Part shown: piece by piece, positions 10,801 through 18,824 of the stretch
How positions within the stretch are numbered: position 1 is the first letter of the stretch
Layout of the letters: each line of letters starts with the position of its first letter
DNA from: Rhea pennata
Taxonomy: Eukaryota > Chordata > Aves > Rheiformes > Rheidae
NCBI RefSeq assembly: GCF_028389875.1
Contig: NC_084702.1
Coordinates: 67,367,582 to 67,431,581, forward strand
Reading direction: 5' to 3'
Length of the DNA stretch: 64,000 nucleotides
Program-made: the position numbers and the translations under genes
The notes under the pieces: model-generated
The model's input: only the letters and a program-made list of their open reading frames with translations
Databases searched by the model: none
What the model was told of the DNA's origin: nothing

Positions 10801-13800
10801 GTCTGAGTACCTTGACACCAGTGGGTAATGGTGCTTTAAATGGTGATATTGACTACTTTGGTAAACAGTTTGACCAGATTTCTAATAGAACTGGCAAACG
10901 AGAAGCACTCACAAGCCAGTGGCCATTTCAAAGTAAACCACCTGCAACAAGAACCACAAATGGGGTACCAGAGAGAGAACAGAATGGCTTCCTTAAAGCC
11001 CCATCAAACCTGTTTGTGGAAGGGCCTTCCAAAGGAGTATCTCTGCAGAATGGAGTAAAGCTGGATTCTGAAAGCAATGTCCAGCTCATGTCGCATGAAT
11101 CTATAACAATTAGCCCACCACCACAAAGTACCAAGCCAGGAAGAGGAAGGAGGTCTGTCAAGGTGAACATTGTTCAAGTAATTAATGGTGAAATGCATGC
11201 TCTTAGAGAAGCTGGGTGAAGGAAGCTTTCCTTTCTCCGTGCTATGTAACTGGCTAAGCAGCTTCATAATACAGCTACTTCTCTTCCACCCACCATGCTT
11301 TCTCTAACCTCTCTGCAGCCATGATATTTTCTAACCCTTAAGAATGCTTTGTAGTAGCAGTGATCGCTAAATTTATATATATACCTTTTTTTCCCTTAAT
11401 GCTGCCATACTTCTGTAAAGGTCTGGTAAGTATGCTGCAATGTACAGGGATACTTGATCTAATGCCAGAACTTGTTATGATAGCTGTGTGCCTGCCCACC
11501 TGTGGTTCCATGACAATGGAATGCTAGTACTAGTTTACTAAAACCTACGTAGCTTGACAGCATCTGCATCCTGAAGGCAATCTTGACTTGTCTGTCTGTC
11601 TAGACAGCAGAAGTAGCTCCAGGTCAGTTGCATTTCCCCTGTACTTAAACAGTGCAAAACTCTTACTAGCCATGACACAACTCGTATGTACCATACACAC
11701 TGACGCAACTTCAAATATTACAGCTTTATCTCTGCAGGAAATATTGCAGATTGAGCAGAAATGTTCATATGGGAGCCATAGTTATTATGCTAGCAAGTGA
11801 TTTGGCTAATTTAAGCCTTACTGTTTGACAGTAACTACAAGTTGATGGTAGGTTATGCCTGCTTAATACTGTGTGCATTAATATATGCTCAGACTGAATG
11901 GTGAGGCTTGAGACTTGCATACTTGAGCCCTAACAGAATACACTGAAGTTTGCTGCTCTGCAGTAGCTATCACAAAAGCTTGTGTAGCTCCAGACTAAAG
12001 TTTTGATCTTGTTAGCAAAGTGCCTGGCCAAGCTCTCTCACAACAGCTTTTCTCTTTCCAGACTGCATCAAGTGACCTGTTTAGTTCAGACTTGTTTGCA
12101 CCAACTACAGAGAGCCTTGGTTTGACTTCAGTGGCACAGCCAGGACCTGTGCCAACTAGCCCACTGGACCTCTTCAAAGCAAGTCCTACCACAGCACCTC
12201 CACTGGCTGGTCTAGGTTAGTTCACAAAGTGAAACTCTTGCTCCAGTCTAATATATCTGTTAATACCAACATAGTGGTTCTAGTTCTTTACTTCATGTAC
12301 AGTACTTAACCCATGCAGCTTTTGTCTACCCTGGACTGTAAATTCTGAGTAGAACCCTAAACTCTGCTCCCGTAACTGGAACTGAGGTTTTCCTGGCTTA
12401 AACTTCAAGGACCGCTTGCTGATTCAATTGCACGAGATTCAAATGTGCCAGGCAAAACTGGTGAGGCCAGGATAACACTGCTGTGGTCTTACAGACTTAC
12501 CTGGCAGTAATTGTACAGTAGATGCTGTAAGGACTAAATATATTCTTGTCTATCAACCTCAGGTCCATTAAGGACTAAAATGGAGCTCAGTGAAAGGTAG
12601 ACTTCCCTCCTCCTCCTCCCTGCCAAATGCCTTCACTTTAAGTGTAAAGCAACGGGTTTTCTGCCAAGAGTACATACAACATGTCTTGCTGGTACTCACA
12701 GTGGAATCAATGCACTTCTGCTTAGAGTTCTCAGGTTGCTGAGTGCTGTGTAACAATCTCCCTCCCAGGTGGCTTGCCAGTAACTTCATCACCATGGAGT
12801 GCACAGACCTCTGCCTTCACTCAGGCTGCATCAGTCTTTCCTGGATCTATGATGCCTGCTCAGCCAACAGGATTTACTCAACCACTTGCCTTTGGTACTC
12901 AAGCAGTGTCAAGCTGGAACCAGCCAGCATCTTTTGGTCCAGCGCCCTCTCAGTCCCCTGGTCTGTGGGCACAGCCAGCACAAGTTCCATCTACTTCATG
13001 GGCACAGCCATCCAATTCTGTAAATCCTTTCCAGAGTAGCGTATTTCCACCTTCAACACTGCCTGCTCAGACACCATCTGTATTGCCTTCCATGTCAACA
13101 ACTACTAGTCCACCTCAGCCACCACCTAGAACTGCACCTCAGAAGGAGCTATCCAAGAAAGAGAGTGATGCCTTTATTGCTCTGGATCCACTTGGTGATA
13201 GAGAGATGAAGGATGTCAAGGAAATGTTCAAAGACTTCCAGCTGACAAAGCCACCTGCAGTACCAGCAAGGAGAGGAGAGCAGCAAAGCCTTTCAGGTGC
13301 TTCTGGAGCTTTCGGCAGCTATTTTAGTAGTAAAGTAGGCATTCCTCAAGATAGTACAGATCATGATGACTTGGAAGCTAGCAAGCTGTCTGCCAAAATG
13401 ACTGGTAAAATCTCTTCTGCTTCTATAACTGCTCAGGGAGTGGGATAGCTGATCACTAGTCTTATCTGATAATAACCAATAAATCATTTGGTCCTGAAAT
13501 GGAGTATTCAAGGGTTGTTCCACTTTTAACTTAACCTCCATGGCCAAACACTGACACCTAGTGCCTAAACTACTTGACTAGACTATGCAAACTAACTAGA
13601 TCTGCACAGTGTTGGAAGTCTAGCATAAACGCACTGAAGTGAAAATAGGACATAAAATTACTGGACTACTCAAAGCAATGTCTAGTAGAGTAGCTTGAGT
13701 GTTGCTATACAAACAGAGCTGAGTACTTGTCTGAAAGTGTTTAGTAATGCAGCAGCATGTCTCTTCTATCTAGAACCTCCAAAGCCTGTTCCCCGACAGA

Positions 13801-14709
13801 GTGCTCTGCCAGCTGATGGCCTGTTTGAAAGTCAACCTAAAACAGACGTTTTCTGCACCTCTGCTGTAAGTAGTAAAAAAGCATACTTTTCCTCATGATA
13901 AGGAAGTCTGTGTTTGAGGGCCAGACCTTTTTGGTTTTAGAGGCTACAGAACAAAATACTGTGCATATCTGAGGCTAATATAATCTAGCAGGGCATTACT
14001 TGCAAGAAGGCTAACAGAGCATGATTCCATTTGGCTTGGATTTGTAACCAGTTTTCCAAGCTGGGAGGCCCTACTGGGGACTCGCCCACTCCTGAAGGAC
14101 TGTTGTGAGCCTTTTCTAGAACAGACCATAAAATAACATAATTGTAAACACATTCAAGGTATGCCTTTTGCCTCCACAAAGTAGACTTAAGTGCAATCTA
14201 CATAGAGCTTTCATTCAACAAATGAAAGGCTCCTACATTTGGCATCCTCCAGGGGAGGAAGTGGCTTAACCACGTAACTCTGTTTGGGGCACAGCATTTG
14301 AATGGACGCTCTGGAGCAATTCCAAAATGCTGACTTAAGATATTTAGTATTTGGCTAAAACAGATCTCATAGTGACTATACTGGCTCAACTCCAAATGAG
14401 TATTCATTAAGTATACATGGCCTTCCTAACAGATACCTCAGATACCTTGCATCAGACTAATAGATAACTGCTAACATGGCTTCGGACTGCTTTTCTCAGA
14501 GTACTATATTTGGTGCTTACATAGATGCTACTCTAGAGTGCCTCCTTTCCAGAAAGCTAGTTCCTGTTCAAAACACTAATACAACCATGTAGAATAAACC
14601 TGGTGAAATCTGAAAATGTACTAACAGGCTATGGTCTTTCTCTTAGAAGGAATCTCAAAAACCACCTTCTGGTCTATTTGGTGATCCTTTTGGCAACCCA
14701 TTTGCATAG
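4790..14709 (+). CDS. DAB2: DAB2 (Disabled homolog 2), endocytic adaptor; 13 coding exons
   Basis: DAB2 is a cytosolic clathrin-associated sorting protein that binds FxNPxY-type receptor tails and phosphoinositides through a PTB domain and recruits AP-2, clathrin, EH proteins and myosin VI. Coding exons: 4790-4883, 6034-6173, 6911-7009, 7320-7451, 8552-8635, 8888-8911, 9179-9226, 9394-9456, 10527-11162, 12062-12215, 12769-13404, 13774-13865, 14647-14709. They sum to 2265 nt, open throughout, giving 754 aa (human is about 770). Visible parts: lysine-rich N-terminus with a PKC-type serine (PSKKEKKK), PTB domain about residues 37-186, clathrin-box-like LVDLN (235-239), two DPF motifs (290-292, 295-297), a VNPF motif, a myosin VI-type segment starting [11 protein letters not shown], proline-rich SH3 ligands ([15 protein letters not shown]) and a C-terminal DPF/NPF pair in GDPFGNPFA. 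The ATG is in exon context matching mammalian DAB2. Non-coding first exon(s) were not located. Confidence 0.97.
6034..6173 (+). CDS. DAB2: DAB2 coding exon 2 (start of PTB domain)
   Basis: Codes residues 32-78: a split glycine, then [17 protein letters not shown] and the segment ending [10 protein letters not shown]. Acceptor is a pyrimidine tract plus CAG at 6031-6033; donor is GTAAAG at 6174. The exon contains the first strand and helix of the PTB fold and ends in phase 0. Confidence 0.95.
6911..7009 (+). CDS. DAB2: DAB2 coding exon 3 (PTB domain)
   Basis: 33 codons (residues 79-111) reading [15 protein letters not shown] followed by the strand [14 protein letters not shown]. Acceptor is CTCCTCAG; donor is GTAAGA at 7010. 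Phase 0 on both sides. Confidence 0.96.
7320..7451 (+). CDS. DAB2: DAB2 coding exon 4 (PTB core)
   Basis: 44 codons (residues 112-155) including [12 protein letters not shown] and [17 protein letters not shown], the core peptide- and lipid-binding strands of the DAB-family PTB. A T17-type tract precedes the TTGTAG acceptor; donor is GTATGA at 7452. Confidence 0.96.
8228..8265 (+). repeat. T24 followed by G14 homopolymer tract in DAB2 intron
   Basis: 24 T residues run directly into 14 G residues in the intron before coding exon 5. The G run could form a G-quadruplex in the transcript. Such tracts are prone to sequencing and assembly length error. Confidence 0.85.
8552..8635 (+). CDS. DAB2: DAB2 coding exon 5 (PTB C-terminal helix), GC donor
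   Basis: 28 codons (residues 156-183): [20 protein letters not shown] then acidic/basic KKEEEDKKK, the C-terminal PTB helix. The frame-preserving donor is AAG|GCAAGT at 8636, a GC-AG intron. The nearest GT, at 8640, would give an 88-nt exon and break the frame of the next exon. Confidence 0.9.
8888..8911 (+). CDS. DAB2: DAB2 coding exon 6, 24-nt microexon
   Basis: Eight codons, SEEVSKTE, between CTCCAG and donor GTAAGT at 8912. It aligns with the mammalian segment just after the PTB helix (IEEASKAVE). Phase 0 on both sides, so it can be included or skipped without a frameshift. Confidence 0.88.
9179..9226 (+). CDS. DAB2: DAB2 coding exon 7 (48 nt)
   Basis: 16 codons, [16 protein letters not shown], between TATTCCAG and donor GTAGGT at 9227. 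Phase 0 on both sides. It belongs to the linker between the PTB domain and the clathrin/AP-2 motifs. Confidence 0.9.
9394..9456 (+). CDS. DAB2: DAB2 coding exon 8 (63 nt)
   Basis: 21 codons reading [16 protein letters not shown] then VSSPT, nearly identical to the mammalian linker. Acceptor is TTTCAAG; donor is GTAAGT at 9457. Third in a row of short phase-0 exons. Confidence 0.95.
10167..10191. repeat. Short perfect hairpin in DAB2 intron
   Basis: AAATGGGAGT, 5-nt loop GCTTG, ACTCCCATTT: ten perfect base pairs. It is followed by two direct copies of AGCTTAATTAG/GCTTAATTAGG-like sequence (10193-10218). It sits about 340 nt upstream of the large cassette exon. Confidence 0.6.
10527..11162 (+). 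CDS. DAB2: DAB2 coding exon 9, large cassette with clathrin and AP-2 motifs
   Basis: 636 nt, 212 codons (residues 229-440), phase 0 at both ends. It holds the clathrin-box-like LVDLN, the DPFSDDPF double AP-2 motif, [16 protein letters not shown] and STKPGRGRR near its end; donor is GTGAAC at 11163. It corresponds to the segment (human about 230-447) removed in the p67 isoform of mammalian DAB2, so a p96/p67-type alternative is structurally possible here. Retention of the following intron adds only 18 codons before a TGA at about 11217. Confidence 0.96.
12062..12215 (+). CDS. DAB2: DAB2 coding exon 10
   Basis: 51 codons plus one base, starting [18 protein letters not shown] and including SPLDLFKAS, a conserved hydrophobic/acidic repeat. 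Acceptor is CTCTTTCCAG; donor is GTTAGT at 12216; leaves phase 1. Confidence 0.94.
12769..13404 (+). CDS. DAB2: DAB2 coding exon 11 (proline/serine-rich region, NPF, myosin VI region)
   Basis: 636 nt. It starts with a split glycine and codes a long Pro/Ser/Gln-rich disordered region with an NPF motif (SVNPFQSS), [10 protein letters not shown], the conserved [20 protein letters not shown] segment, [11 protein letters not shown] and [20 protein letters not shown]. The last part aligns with the myosin VI tail-binding region of mammalian DAB2. Donor is GTAAAA at 13405; leaves phase 1. Confidence 0.95.
13774..13865 (+). CDS. DAB2: DAB2 coding exon 12
   Basis: Starts with a split glutamate, then [20 protein letters not shown] and [10 protein letters not shown]. 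The PPKPVPR core is the SH3-ligand-like end of the myosin VI/Grb2-binding area. Acceptor is CTTCTATCTAG; donor is GTAAGT at 13866; ends in phase 0. This tail is shorter than the mammalian one. Confidence 0.92.
14647..14709 (+). CDS. DAB2: DAB2 coding exon 13 (C-terminus and stop)
   Basis: 20 codons, [20 protein letters not shown], then TAG at 14707-14709. The last residues carry a DPF and an NPF, as in mammals, for AP-2 and EH-domain binding. A donor (CAG|GTAAGT at 14715) lies 5 nt after the stop. Confidence 0.95.
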   Translation, partial: KESQKPPSGLFGDPFGNPFA

Positions 14710-16275
14710 ATCAGGTAAGTCTTCCACTAATACAACAACCTACCTCATCCTTTGAACTTGATTCAGAAAACTTTTGGCAAAGAGCTGTCTAGACAACTAC
14801 ACTAGCTTAACTTGAATGCCCCTTTGAAGTACTGCAAGCACTTACCCAGTTCCTAAAAACACTTTTCTAGAATACATCTACTCAGACTTGTACAGAGCTT
14901 CTTTCTGGATTAAAACTAATCAACATCTCTTTCTTGGAAATAAGGATCTTAAGTTCTTCTATGGACTTAGATTTCAAAGCACTAAGAGGTTTAGATTTTC
15001 TTTCACTGAGGAAAGCTACTGAATAAATGTGCTGCACAACTCAAAAGGAACTGACTAAATTCCTTCAGGTATCTATTCAAACATGCTGTTAGCACACATA
15101 CAGCATATAGTTATCTCCTAAATATTCAGGGTTTATATCCCAAGCGAGAGTAAAAATATAAGTGTAGTTATGAGAGCCTTTGTCACTAGAGACTAATGCA
15201 AGTCTGAGAGAGGTGTGTATATTTTTTTTAACTGATGACGAGAGAATATGAACTGCCAAACTAGCAATTTTATTCCTATTCCATATTTCTAAGTCTCTCT
15301 CTCTCTCTTTTTTCTTTTTTTCCCTCTCCCCTGAAATACTAGCTTCCAACAGGAGCTAAGTGGTAGTCTTCATCACTTTAGTTTTTTTCTCTTAAAAGCT
15401 CTAAGCTTGTTTAAGCAATAAAACTATTACTTCTAACCATCCTAACATAAGTCTTTTTCATCATACTAGGCATACCAGAAAAGGACAAATGGAATAACTG
15501 GACCTCTTCTCAATGTGACTTTTCTACTTGTTTCATTTTGCTGTCTGCCACTCTTGCTGCCATTCAACAATGTCTGTAATCTAAAATCCACATCCAGGTG
15601 GATTGAAACATGAACCCTGTATGAACATGCTGTGAAGATGATTCAGGGCAAAGCAAGTGGGAAGTTGGACTCATGCTGGACATCCCAGTTCAAATTGGTT
15701 GATGGTAATTTTACTTTAGTCTCAGTAGTCTTCAATGGAAGAGCTTAGCAACACTAAGTCATACAGTAGTTTTGTAAACATGGTCACCTCAATTCCTGTT
15801 TCTGTAGCACTTACTGTCCTATAATATAGGAACTGAATGTACCTGGGAAAGAAATGCTGCCTTCACATGAGGGAATTGAATTAGTAACTAAAATTCCACA
15901 TCCTCAACAACTGGGTCAGTTGCATGTTACCACAACAGCAGCCAGTTGTAAAGTTAGGTGGACACTACTCACTTCTAATTGGTGACTGGACGTATGACTT
16001 GGTCTCTGAGCCACAAGGAGGTAAATTATGTGGTAGGGAAAAATCCAATTCTCACCTATTCACCAAGTGGTAAAAATAGCACTCTGCTACAAGTGTGTAA
16101 TAAAATGACTAAACCATGGGGCTGTGGAACTGTGAACAAACTTGGTCCGTAACAGTACTCCTAGGGTCCCATAGTGCTGGAGGTCTATGCTGTGGAGTCA
16201 GATGATCTGATGCACATCTTGCAGAGCATCCAGGTAGTCATGGACACTAAAAACTGTCTTGGTGCTAATACGGCT

Positions 16276-16321
16276 TTTCTTTTTTTCTTTTTTTTCTTTT
16301 TTTTTTTTTTTTTTTTTTCTT
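16276..16321 (+). repeat. T-rich tract in DAB2 3' UTR
   Basis: Nearly pure T with a few C interruptions (about 46 nt), inside the inferred terminal DAB2 exon. Confidence 0.8.
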
Positions 16322-16983
16322 TAAGGAGGGAAATCTACTCAGATACTTATTGGTTGATTTGTTTTCTCTGTGCCTTAAGGTAGCTTGGCAGACAAATGGA
16401 ACAAGCAGATAGGCTTCTTGCTTACATTTCAGTGAATGTCCCTGATATGCCTCAGTTTGAGTTGTCACACAATGTAGTGTGGCTTGTTACCAGTATTTTA
16501 GAAAACAAAGACAATCATGGCTTCACTCTATGCCTGGATTCTTTGTGAATAGATAAACCACCTCTATGCCATTAATGTGAGGTAGTTCTCCATCCCTTTG
16601 AAAGCAGTGTCTTTTCTTGTGAACCTCTTTACTAACAGACCTTTAAATTGGTTGGTTTATAACTGACTGTAACAGCTATTTTCTTGGCCAGTGCTGATGG
16701 CTGATGTGGGAGTCTTTCTGTTCATATTAAGTATAAACTTGAAATAGTATTGTTAAATGCCTAAACAGTTGCTGAACTGGAGAGTTATAAAAATCAACTT
16801 GAAGACCGCCTTAGTACCCAATTCTAGTCCCAGTCATGCAATTTGTCTTGTATATAAATCTCTTTTGCACTTTCTGTAATGCAAAAAAAGCTATGAATTA
16901 TTTGTCCCAAACTGGAAATGCAGAAACTTACAGATGTTACACTGTTATAAACTGTAGTATCTCAAGCAATGTTACTTAATGAC

Positions 16984-16989
16984 ATTAAA
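16984..16989 (+). promoter_or_regulatory. Probable DAB2 polyadenylation signal (ATTAAA)
   Basis: ATTAAA about 20 nt before a G/T-rich region (tgtaagcgtggctgttg). It is the last plausible signal before the spacer to C9. An upstream AATAAA at 16099-16104 could give a shorter transcript. Confidence 0.5.
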
Positions 16990-17008
16990 AAGAAGCAACT
17001 CTTCATAG

Positions 17009-18088
17009 CAAATGAATGTAAGCGTGGCTGTTGATTCTGTCCTGCAAAACACAGTCTTGTGGCCTAGCTGACGCTAGGCATTCAGACCCTGCTTAGAATA
17101 GTTTCTGTCTTGCTGTTCTTACTCTGGCTATCTTACAGCATGGTCTTAAGTGCTGCTGTAACTCCTTGGGTCAGACCTGTTAAGTACTTGCTGCCCCACA
17201 GTAAAATAGAAAATCTCATCTCTGAGTGATCTCCTAGGTTGACTCACTCTACAGTAATTCATCTCATTAGCCAATGGACAGCTTGAGTTTGTCAATACTT
17301 CTGAGCCTAAAGATGCTTTCTTACCCCATTCTGCAAGGGTGTAGAAGTGGGGCACGTCTTCAAAAATTTCATTCCTTCCCATTTGATGTAACTAACTTAC
17401 CTCTTACAAGCACTTGGAATAGACAACTGATGCAGGTGGAACTAAATTAAGGTGGGGGAAGAATATCTAGCTCATTCAGAACAAATTTCTTTTTTTTAAT
17501 GAAGATGGATTAATTATTAGCCATTAAAAACAATGTTTTAGACTAGGCTCTAGTACTGGAGACTGACATTGTCAGGCTGACAGTTATAAGACTGGAATAC
17601 AGAAGCATTTGAGCTAAGCACCTAAATGCTTTTGGCTAGCCAAGATAAAATTAACAGCAACATTGTAACTTGGTAGTGATTGTCCTGACAACCTAGCTTA
17701 AACTATTGCAGAACTGAGTTGGGTCAGAAAGACCCAAAGATGCTTGCCAGTCTGCCAGCTTAGTTTGATTGCCCATTCACTTCGACTCCCCTCTCTTAAA
17801 GAATCACAAATGCCGTTAACAGCTTCAAGTGATGCTATGTACAACTATTAAGAAGCACTACAGTATTGCAAGGGTCGGTATAATTGTCCTGGTCTCTTGT
17901 TCAACACAGGAGTTTAGTGCAACTGCATTCCTTAGATTAGCATTGCATCTGCATCGGTTTTACATTCCTCTAAATGAAGCTATCACAAGTTAAAGATTTG
18001 TTAGAGAAGAAACACTGCCTGCCCTCCTCCACTTAAAAAGGTGAGAGTAGGAACAAAACTAAGTCTTTGATCTGCTCATAGCATTGTG

Positions 18089-18122
<34 letters not shown>

Positions 18123-18660
18123 ACATGATCATTTTAAGCTTGAGTCTAGATACTTCAACTGTTAAACAGCAGCTTATTCATGAGTTACTTCTGTCTTGTG
18201 ACTGTTTCAAACACGTGATGCCTTAAGTCTGGATTATAGCAAGCTGCTAAAGAAGAATGCCTTCTAAAAGCTATCCTGTGGTTTAGATCTTGGTGACAGT
18301 GAAAGCTAGAAGAGTTTAAGCTCTTTCAAATAGCAAAAACGCTGCTTTTGCTTTGACTTTAAAGAAAAGTTAGAAGCTGAATTTGTTCTTGTAGGGAACA
18401 AATGCACCATAAGTGCTTGTGTGAGTCACTGCAGTAACTGCTTTTACTAGCCAGATAACTGTTTTCCAATTGAATAGAAGAATCTTTTTCCCTGTGTTTA
18501 AAAGATACTAGTAAATTAAAACATTTGTTTTATCTTAATTATTTTATGCTATTTCCCAGTCTGCACACAGGAAAAAGTGGACTTTAGAGCGCTTACGATA
18601 AATCAGTTCTGCCAGTAACTGAGGGTTTTTTTGTTGTTTGTAAGTGCAGCTTTGTTTGTT
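17009..18660. other. DAB2-C9 intergenic spacer
   Basis: About 1.7 kb between the inferred DAB2 poly(A) site and the C9 promoter. Only the T29 tract stands out. The co-oriented neighbours are unusually close for a region of long introns. Confidence 0.55.
18091..18119 (+). repeat. Poly-T (29 nt) in the DAB2-C9 spacer
   Basis: Uninterrupted T29. It is possibly the A tail of an antisense retroposed fragment, but no flanking element or target duplication is visible. Confidence 0.85.
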
Positions 18661-18665
18661 CTCTT

Positions 18666-18705
18666 GGTAATAAATAACAAAAGGAACAAATAAAGAAGTT
18701 TAAAA
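18666..18705 (+). promoter_or_regulatory. Candidate C9 proximal promoter (HNF1-like site and TATA-like box)
   Basis: GGTAATAAATAAC at 18666-18678 matches 11 of 13 positions of the HNF1 consensus GTTAATNATTAAC. A TTTAAAA box at 18699-18705 lies 34 nt before the C9 ATG. HNF1 control would suit a liver plasma protein. The TATA position implies a very short 5' UTR. Sequence match only. Confidence 0.4.
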
Positions 18706-18738
18706 TTCAGTTACGACACTTCTCTACTCAGCTGCAAA

Positions 18739-18824
18739 ATGAGAAGCATGCGTGTTATTCTGCAGCTTATATCTGTACTATACGTTTCAGAAGTGGCTGC
18801 CTCACTTCTGGGGGAAAGCAGAAG
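18739..18824 (+). CDS. C9: C9 exon 1 (signal peptide)
   Basis: ATG at 18739 opens [20 protein letters not shown] followed by ASLLGESR: a short basic n-region, a hydrophobic core and small residues before a likely cleavage after VAA. Donor GAAG|GTAAGT at 18825 leaves phase 2, which exactly fits the single leading base of the next exon and creates a serine codon. A downstream in-frame Met (codon 4) could also start. The weak point is the 4.8-kb intron to exon 2; another first exon cannot be excluded. Confidence 0.8.

Larger units (their letters stand above)
15470..17008 (+). other. DAB2: DAB2 terminal 3' UTR exon
   Basis: Acceptor CATACTAG at 15462-15469 follows the donor placed 5 nt after the stop, so the 3' UTR is interrupted by an intron (14715-15469). 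The exon has no long ORF. It contains an early AATAAA (16099-16104), a T-rich simple tract (about 16276-16321) and ATTAAA at 16984-16989, followed by a G/T-rich stretch. I place the main end near 17005-17010. It looks conserved just before that point (AT-rich, TGTAATGC), but I cannot align it. Confidence 0.65.

Noticed and set aside
10548..11219. ORF running past the DAB2 cassette exon to 11219
   Set aside because: The last 18 codons are intron: the donor at 11163 gives correct phase into 12062, and the extension does not resemble DAB2.
18669..18674. AATAAA as the DAB2 poly(A) signal
   Set aside because: It overlaps the candidate HNF1 site in the C9 promoter and would extend the DAB2 3' UTR by 1.7 kb. 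The ATTAAA at 16984 is the simpler end.
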